DNA from: Saccoglossus kowalevskii
Taxonomy: Eukaryota; Hemichordata; Enteropneusta; Harrimaniidae
DNA length: 12,064 bases
Assembly: GCF_000003605.2 (NCBI RefSeq)
Contig: NW_003155240.1
Span: forward strand, 63,047 to 75,110
Direction of reading: 5' to 3'
Shown: positions 9,901 through 12,064 of the stretch, one piece after another
Layout: every line of letters begins with the position of its first letter
Numbering within the stretch: the stretch's first letter is position 1
Made by a program: the position numbers and the translations under genes
The notes under the pieces: model-generated
Told to the model about the DNA's origin: nothing
Database searches by the model: none
Seen by the model: the letters and a program-made list of their open reading frames with translations, nothing else

Positions 9901-10485
9901 CCTTTCCTCTCCTCCCTCAACTGTATCTAATTTGCTTTCAGTGTTTTCATTTTGTTCTTCAAGGTCAGAAAGATCCTCAAGTTGACTGTCATCATCATTA
10001 TCATCACTGTTCAACCTATTAGCAGTTGTATCATTATTTTTATCAATGTGTTCAACATCATTCTCATCGTTGTCAGCCTTGGAATGATTCCTAAAGAATA
10101 CATGGAGGATGAAAAAATACTATCACGTGTTATTGTTTGTTGACACTTTCTTTCCTCATGCAGTGAACTCCACACAAGCAACAAGACTGGCAAGAGCTGA
10201 CCTTCTGTTAGTCTGCAAAAGCATTAGTCACAATTCACCCAAATCAAGAGTGGTTAGTATATAGAAGATGTGTATTCAATACAGATACAAACAAGTATGT
10301 ATAGAGGACAGAGGAAAGATGCAGGGACAATGCAGGTTATGGCATGCATTCAGTAATGTATATCTACTTAAGGTACACAGTGACAAAGCAGAGTATAGCA
10401 TGCATTCAATAATGTACACCTACTTAAGGTAATCTTTTTCAACTTTGTCTGGATCCAGTTTTTCAGTGATTTTAAACAGCTGATC
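910..10485 (-). CDS. NPHP1: Nephrocystin-1-like gene, partial (8 exons recovered)
   Basis: Joined exons (minus strand): 10485-10424, 10090-9527, 7205-6888, 4577-4457, 3787-3693, 2487-2418, 1940-1895, 943-910. All seven introns are GT-AG, and the codon phase is kept at every junction, which is strong evidence for one gene. The 436 codons give: helical segment (1-21), Lys/Glu-rich disordered region (about 22-209), acidic region with 31 Glu (210-315), Ser/Asp/Glu cluster (315-355), SH3 domain (about 358-410), Ser/Pro linker (411-436). Known of the family: nephrocystin-1 has an N-terminal coiled coil, acidic clusters on both sides of one SH3 domain, and a conserved C-terminal half. It works at the ciliary transition zone and cell junctions with NPHP4 and, through its SH3, p130Cas-type partners. 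Identification rests on architecture and on the SH3, which departs from the ALYDY consensus at the same position as the human protein as I remember it. The C-terminal half lies to the left and the start was not found. Another SH3 adaptor with acidic flanks is the main alternative. Confidence 0.72.
1408..1667. mobile_element. 260-bp MITE-like or SINE-like element with 18-bp inverted repeats
   Basis: TGTTTATTAGTTGCTGCC at 1408-1425 is the exact reverse complement of 1650-1667. The interior is more GC-rich than the surrounding intron and contains small hairpins, for example CTGGG-aa-CCCAG at 1544-1555. The stretch around 1590-1608 (ctctgggtggagtgaaac) recalls the conserved tail domain of some SINEs, but weakly. 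No open frame and no clear target-site duplication is seen. It lies in the intron between exons G and H. Confidence 0.6.
1895..1940 (-). CDS. NPHP1: Exon G: linker after the SH3
   Basis: A small 46-nt exon with a strong acceptor (ttttgtgtttcag) and donor GAAG|gtaaag, phase 0 in and one base out. It encodes LRKDYSDHTDLQSPE, a polar linker with one Ser-Pro site. It follows the SH3 where vertebrate nephrocystin-1 has a second acidic linker; here it is less acidic. The good splice signals and matching phase from exon F support it, but so short an exon carries little family signal. Confidence 0.72.
1990..2365 (-). mobile_element. 5'-truncated non-LTR retrotransposon 3' end
   Basis: The minus-strand frame 2363-2157 reads LSHQLAIEFDS...KKCVLCNSGIIEDELHLIF, which matches the Cys-rich segment at the C-terminus of many LINE reverse transcriptases (CxxC followed by EDE-H--- and a CP-Y). 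The Cys of the expected CPLY is missing and the frame soon stops, so it is decayed. It is followed by about 150 bp of 3' tail with a small GGGCCGGTGGCC palindrome and AATAAAG, as in LINE 3' ends. It sits in the F-G intron in the same orientation as the host gene. The upper boundary is approximate and the clade cannot be named. Confidence 0.62.
2157..2363 (-). pseudogene. LINE reverse-transcriptase C-terminal fragment
   Basis: A 68-codon open stretch inside the retrotransposon remnant, holding the CVLC...EDELH zinc-like motif of LINE ORF2 C-termini. It lacks the reverse transcriptase catalytic region, has lost a conserved Cys, and ends in a stop soon after. It is not expected to be functional. 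Confidence 0.6.
2418..2487 (-). CDS. NPHP1: Exon F: C-terminal half of the SH3 domain
   Basis: A 70-nt exon with acceptor ttaattccacag and donor AAG|gtcagt, completing the Arg codon begun in exon E and ending in phase 0. It encodes EDGWWQAEDEEGKKGLVPST then YLK (residues 388-410). The tandem Trp (391-392), the Gly-Leu-Val-Pro and the final Tyr (408) are the standard SH3 ligand-binding residues, all intact. The pattern DGWW-A-D-EG--GLVP-TYL is close to nephrocystin-1. With exon E this makes a full-length SH3 of about 53 residues, so binding to proline-rich partners should be preserved (inference). Confidence 0.93.
2488..3692 (-). other. Intron between exons E and F
   Basis: AT-rich 1205-bp intron splitting the SH3 domain. 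It has a perfect 8-bp hairpin (GAACAATA/TATTGTTC, 2751-2771) and two copies of a ~16-nt phrase (gaaccatgtaataat near 2692 and 2912). I found no element with ends and no exon. Confidence 0.75.
3693..3787 (-). CDS. NPHP1: Exon E: N-terminal half of the SH3 domain
   Basis: A 95-nt exon with acceptor catcctttag and donor CAG|gtaggt, entering in phase 0 and leaving AG for the split Arg codon. Residues 356-386 hold the RT-loop half of an SH3 domain: FEAVCDFVGEQADDLSFKVG followed by DVLTVIQT. The DDLSF and GDVL motifs are canonical. The usual ALYDY is AVCDF, so both aromatic Tyr positions of the ligand groove differ (Cys and Phe). As I recall, human nephrocystin-1 also lacks the first Tyr here (AVGDF), a useful family mark. 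The Met at 356 opens the exon but is almost certainly internal, because exon D joins in frame with the expected acidic cluster. Confidence 0.92.
3788..4456 (-). other. Intron between exons D and E
   Basis: A 669-bp AT-rich intron with homopolymer T and A runs. Overlapping open frames of 70-90 codons on both strands around 3957-4300 are low-complexity and have no splice context or family signal. Nothing else is visible. Confidence 0.75.
4457..4577 (-). CDS. NPHP1: Exon D: Ser/Asp/Glu acidic cluster before the SH3
   Basis: A 121-nt exon with acceptor ttattgtag and donor GGA|gtgagt. It takes AG from exon C to form Ser and ends in phase 0. It encodes 40 residues starting DASDETDEEEEEDESDEDES, then a hydrophobic-spaced tail (TRLDELSSESDILDEG). 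Several Ser/Thr are followed by Asp/Glu at +1 to +3, the classic CK2 pattern. In nephrocystin-1 a comparable acidic serine cluster sits just before the SH3 domain, so position and composition both support the assignment. Confidence 0.85.
4661..5018. repeat. 60-bp tandem repeat, six copies
   Basis: Units start at 4661, 4721, 4781 and 4841 with an exact 60-bp period, then one unit with a small deletion near 4901 and a last one at 4960. Divergence is low. Each unit carries GCTGATATCAAC; in the fifth it becomes the perfect palindrome GTTGATATCAAC. The array begins 83 bp from the acceptor side of exon D. Confidence 0.97.
5383..5422. repeat. 20-bp direct duplication
   Basis: gccataaatacttgctttac occurs twice back to back (5383-5402 and 5403-5422) without change, inside the inverted-repeat element. 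Confidence 0.95.
5458..5970. repeat. Diverged direct repeat, about 210 bp, period ~296
   Basis: The block from about 5458 to 5680 is repeated at about 5761-5970. Shared landmarks are gttatttcc, gtggatcacactgaaataaa (5492 and 5788), aaactatgc, ggtcagaa, cacgtaataat, ctgt-tcc-atga. Many substitutions and small indels suggest an old duplication within the element. Confidence 0.88.
6160..6520. repeat. Diverged direct repeat, period ~174
   Basis: ggatcggcggtacacagtttccaaag at 6199 recurs with one change at 6373. Shared flanks (actttgataaaa, gcattctacaaatat, ggcgtaattcat, gactatgttttctggagata, agtaacaat-ggattatat) recur in overlapping order, so the stretch is a small scrambled tandem family inside the inverted-repeat element. 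Confidence 0.85.
6888..7205 (-). CDS. NPHP1: Exon C: acidic region with 31-residue poly-Glu
   Basis: A 318-nt exon with acceptor tctgagcag and a near-perfect donor AG|gtaagt. It enters with one base and leaves two, matching exons B and D. The 105 full codons encode a Lys/Ser start (KESDKRKSKETK), Asp/Glu runs, a basic patch (STRKKVVK), then an unbroken run of 31 Glu (residues 266-296), and a basic tail rich in Lys and Val (KVKSKVKRP). Acidic clusters next to the SH3 are a hallmark of nephrocystin-1, where CK2 phosphorylation of such clusters has been reported to drive PACS-1 binding and ciliary-base targeting. The poly-Glu is much longer than expected for the family. The exon lies only 37 bp from an inverted-repeat element in the next intron. 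Confidence 0.87.
6944..7036 (-). repeat. GAA/GAG codon repeat (31 Glu) in exon C
   Basis: A pure purine run on the coding strand, part of a 95-nt all-pyrimidine stretch on the plus strand (6942-7036). GAG and GAA codons come in blocks rather than alternating, as expected from replication slippage. It is translated as an unbroken run of 31 glutamates in the acidic region before the SH3. Confidence 0.96.
7206..8196 (-). other. Intron B-C, exon C side
   Basis: About 1 kb of AT-rich sequence. From roughly 8080 it contains phrases resembling decayed copies of the adjoining 50-bp repeat (gtatac...gatgtaaatga, ggtatgacatatta). Open frames of 88-119 codons on the minus strand here cover low-information sequence with no splice signals in a matching phase. 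No gene is supported. Confidence 0.7.
8197..8930. repeat. 50-bp minisatellite, 14 copies
   Basis: The core tgatgatataaatgagtggt begins every 50 bp at 8231, 8281 and so on to 8881. Units differ at a few fixed sites: gtgtat/atgtat/atgcat/atatat before acaa, and aaaga/aaagg before the core. The three-unit block 8281-8430 is repeated exactly at 8431-8580, showing a higher-order 150-bp duplication. Decayed units flank the array on both sides (about 8080-8190 and 9130-9215). The period is not a multiple of three, so it is not a protein repeat. Confidence 0.98.
8976..9010. repeat. Short inverted repeat (hairpin)
   Basis: GAACTTaGGCAGAG and CTCTGCCAAGTTC form a 13-bp stem with one bulged A around an 8-nt loop. 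It is too short for a microRNA precursor, and no function is evident; it lies in the B-C intron. Confidence 0.7.
9011..9526 (-). other. Intron B-C, exon B side
   Basis: AT-rich sequence following exon B. Around 9130-9215 are worn copies of the 50-bp repeat (gatataaatcaatggtatgcat; gtattcaaagataactatgtaaatgagtgg, given here in part), so the minisatellite once extended or seeded further. Nothing else is recognised. Confidence 0.7.
9527..10090 (-). CDS. NPHP1: Exon B: Lys/Glu-rich disordered region
   Basis: A 564-nt exon, the largest here, open throughout. Acceptor is tattctttag and donor is CAG|gtgatg. The last two bases (AG) join the first base of exon C to make Arg; reading on past the donor meets a stop within one codon, which helps place the end. 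Residues 22-70 are rich in Asp/Asn/Glu. Residues about 103-152 are almost entirely Lys/Glu/Arg/Gln and could form a single alpha helix or coiled coil, or act as a nuclear/nucleolar or membrane-binding basic patch. Two related short motifs occur: SFSMFGRSKS at about 94-103 and GRWSLFRQKS near the end. No known domain is recognised. In vertebrate nephrocystin-1 the stretch between coiled coil and SH3 is far shorter, so this looks like an expansion in this lineage (inference). Confidence 0.85.
10091..10325 (-). other. Intron A-B, exon B side
   Basis: The part of the 333-bp A-B intron not in the duplicated donor repeat. It is AT-rich, with an alternative minus-strand frame of about 60 codons crossing into exon B out of frame. 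Nothing else is seen. Confidence 0.6.
10326..10431. repeat. Tandem duplication (period 56) that includes the exon A donor
   Basis: The stretch 10326-10375 and the stretch 10382-10431 share gcatgcattca-taatgta followed by -ctacttaaggta, plus the preceding gacaa-gcag. On the minus strand the second block is the end of exon A and its donor (CCTTAA|gtaggt); the first carries the copied donor (CCTTAA|gtagat) 56 bp into the intron. Confidence 0.9.
10424..10485 (-). CDS. NPHP1: Exon A: helical segment near the N-terminus
   Basis: A 62-nt exon with acceptor ttttag at its 5' side and donor gtaggt at its 3' side. It enters in phase 0 and leaves two bases (AA) that join the G of exon B to make Lys. It encodes 20 residues beginning DQLFKITEKLDPDKVEKDYL, a charged helix-forming sequence that would fit the end of the N-terminal coiled coil of nephrocystin-1. 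It has no start codon, so at least one earlier coding exon must exist. Short size limits certainty, but the phase match with exon B and open frame support it. Its donor region is tandemly duplicated 56 bp into the following intron. Confidence 0.62.
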
Positions 10486-10770
10486 CTAAAATGAAGAACA
10501 AAACAGTAGTAGACAGATGTTGTTGAGAATGGCTTGAAAAAGTCAACATGGGTTGAACTGATTTTAATTCTAGTTTATTTTATAGCATATGGAAGTGTAT
10601 AAATTGGAGGAGTACGACTCTACAAACACTGTATATTATATACAAATTGCTGTGTATCTGACATTGTAATTGTTAACATTTGTGGGGTCATAGTTTTTAT
10701 GACTATTTAAACAAGCAGCCTATTGGCTGAGATAGCTCTGCTGTTAGCAATGCACATTTCAATTAAAAAA
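10486..10770 (-). other. Sequence upstream of exon A
   Basis: AT-rich sequence next to the exon A acceptor. I looked for a preceding coiled-coil exon with a phase-0 donor and found none; every minus-strand frame is broken by stops without helical, charged sequence. Confidence 0.6.
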
Positions 10771-11213
10771 CTGAAGACATCATTAGAAAATGAACAATAT
10801 GTATAGTATCAAAGCAATCAGACTTGAAGATATCATCACAAAATGAACAAATCTGAGAGAGGTCCACATGTAGTACCTATATATGTAATAATATCAAAGC
10901 AATTGGACTTGCGGTTTTTAACAAGAAGTCGAAAATATAACTTTCTACCAAAAATGACAAAAACATTCACTGAAATTAGAGAATTGGAGATATCATCACG
11001 AAATGAACAAATCTGAGAAAGGTCTACATGTAGTATCTATATATGTAATATCAAAGCAATTGAACTTTTGGTTTTTAACAAGAAGTCGAAAATATCACTT
11101 TTTACCAAAAATTACAAAAATATTCACCAAAATTAGAGAATTGAAGATATCATCACAAAATGAACAAATCTGAGAGAGGCCCACATGTAGTACTTATATA
11201 TGTACAGTACTCA
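10771..11213. repeat. ~160-bp tandem repeat, about 3 copies
   Basis: ttgaagatatcatcac-aaatgaacaaatctgag begins copies at 10824, 10984 and 11141 (periods 160 and 157). The last is partial (to about 11213), and a shortened copy with an internal deletion lies at 10771-10823. Shared landmarks are ccacatgtagta, tatatatgtaat, atcaaagcaatt, tttttaacaagaagtcgaaaatat and attagagaattg. Confidence 0.93.
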
Positions 11214-11220
11214 TTTCACC

Positions 11221-11375
11221 CAACCTCCCGCCCGCTTCCAGGTTTGGATCGCTTTTTTTTCGCTCGCTTTTTTCAATTCGACCGCGCAATTTCCGCTTTT
11301 TTTTCAACCGTGCAAATCCGGAGGTATCCGCTCGTGCAATCGGTCGTTCACTCGCTCGCCTGACAGCGCAACCGC
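11221..11375. other. CpG-dense block
   Basis: About 19 CpG dinucleotides fall within roughly 150 bp (11226-11373), against very few in the surrounding AT-rich DNA. The block is also internally repetitive: cgctttttt(tt) occurs three times, twice followed by caa. Overlapping open frames of 61-73 codons on both strands are a by-product of the composition. It could be an unmethylated promoter-proximal island for this gene or a small insertion; I cannot decide. Confidence 0.6.
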
Positions 11376-12064
11376 CCACATTTACAGTTCATTACCTACT
11401 GTTTCATGTACAAGTGTATAATTTTTGTTTTTATGATGTTAAAATAAGAATAAATACAATCAGAAATTTATAGAACGACCGTTGAAAAAATACGGTGGAT
11501 CACACTGCCATATAAAATTGGTAATAATACATACACGCAGTAATAATGTCCACCATAAACAAGATCGAACCAAACATGTGAAATCAAATACGACACAGAC
11601 ACAACTAATATGAAATAAAACCATTCTATTTTTGGTGGAGAGCGAAAAATGTCTTCTGTAGAGTACGGTATTCGTTGAGTAACCGTGTGTAGGGTGACGG
11701 TTGTCATGCACGCATGGTTTGGGTTTAACACGCACGGGTCAAGTTGTAGTTATGTTAAAATCCGTGGCACCTACAACAATTGAAGAATATCTGCAGGAAT
11801 AGTAAGACTGTGAAAAAACAACTGATCGATAGTTATAGAATGACGGTAGTGTACAATTTGTCAAACAAATACAATACTTGCAAATGTAATGTCGGCCAGC
11901 GCCCATTTTACTTGTCCAAAGTTGTCGAAGCCGACATCAATGGAGATCGCATTTTTTAACTAGCTGGCTGGCAAGCAGACTAACACGTTACATAAACTTG
12001 TTGAATTACAATTATGGTTTTTATTTTTGCGCCCAATGTCTCGTTATAAAATAAAGGATTCAAA
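11376..12064. other. Right-hand end, possible upstream or 5' region
   Basis: Moderately CpG-rich sequence with no supported exon. Minus-strand ATGs at 11952 (14 codons) and 11906 (55 codons) begin short frames whose sequence does not resemble the nephrocystin-1 N-terminus. An 8-bp inverted pair (atgtcggc 11889-11896, gccgacat 11930-11937) surrounds one of them. The first coding exon may be here unrecognised or beyond the window. Confidence 0.45.

Noticed and set aside
9549-10143. Plus-strand frames opposite exon B
   Set aside because: Shadows of the Lys/Glu-rich coding exon, giving Phe/Leu-rich translations.
11194-11421. Open frames of 61-73 codons in the CpG-dense block
   Set aside because: Frames are open on both strands at once because of base composition, with no domain. 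The minus-strand basic peptide does not resemble an NPHP1 N-terminus and has no phase-0 donor leading to exon A.
11460-11735. Two overlapping minus-strand frames of 87 and 91 codons
   Set aside because: Overlapping frames on the same DNA with no family resemblance, coiled coil or fitting donor.
11739-11906. 55-codon minus-strand frame beginning MGAGRHYICKYC
   Set aside because: The CxxxxCxxC-like start looked like a zinc finger, but no partner His/Cys spacing follows and there is no splice context.
11908-11952. Minus-strand ATG (MRSPLMSASTTLDK) followed by gtaaaa as a first exon
   Set aside because: The frame would leave two bases at the donor, but exon A needs phase 0. The peptide does not resemble the family's N-terminus.

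Overview
This is a piece of an animal (metazoan) nuclear genome. It is AT-rich, with short coding exons bounded by GT-AG splice sites, introns of 0.3-2.3 kb, several minisatellites, a truncated non-LTR retrotransposon and terminal-inverted-repeat elements. The composition and repeats fit an invertebrate, but I cannot name the species from sequence alone. No bacterial-type genes, RNA genes or CRISPR arrays were found.

One gene explains all the coding signal. It lies on the minus strand, entering from the right and leaving to the left. Eight exons can be joined with a consistent reading phase at every junction: A 10485-10424, B 10090-9527, C 7205-6888, D 4577-4457, E 3787-3693, F 2487-2418, G 1940-1895, H 943-910. 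Together they give 436 complete codons. In order they encode a short helical segment, a long lysine/glutamate-rich disordered stretch, an acidic stretch with 31 consecutive glutamates, a Ser/Asp/Glu acidic cluster, a complete SH3 domain (exons E+F), and the start of a Ser/Pro-rich linker. A helical N-terminus, acidic clusters around a single SH3, and the SH3's own sequence best match nephrocystin-1 (NPHP1), a ciliary transition-zone and cell-junction protein. The N-terminal coding exon(s) and the C-terminal half lie outside the window or were not recognised. Residue numbers below count from the first codon of exon A.

Layout from left to right. 1-909: intron after exon H, with a 68-bp tandem repeat, a (GTA)n tract and a 29-bp repeat. 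944-1894: intron with a 260-bp element bounded by perfect 18-bp inverted repeats. 1941-2417: intron with a 5'-truncated LINE 3' end. 2488-3692 and 3788-4456: plain AT-rich introns. 4578-6887: intron with six copies of a 60-bp repeat and a 1.77-kb element with 31-bp inverted repeats, ending 37 bp from the exon C donor. 7206-9526: intron with fourteen copies of a 50-bp minisatellite that shows higher-order (150-bp) duplication. 10091-10423: short intron in which the exon A donor region has been tandemly duplicated. 10486-12064: upstream of exon A, with a ~160-bp tandem repeat and a small CpG-dense block.

I see no new multi-gene system. The points most worth a second look are the large charged expansion of this NPHP1-like protein, the poly-Glu tract, the duplicated splice donor, and the inverted-repeat element sitting against an exon.
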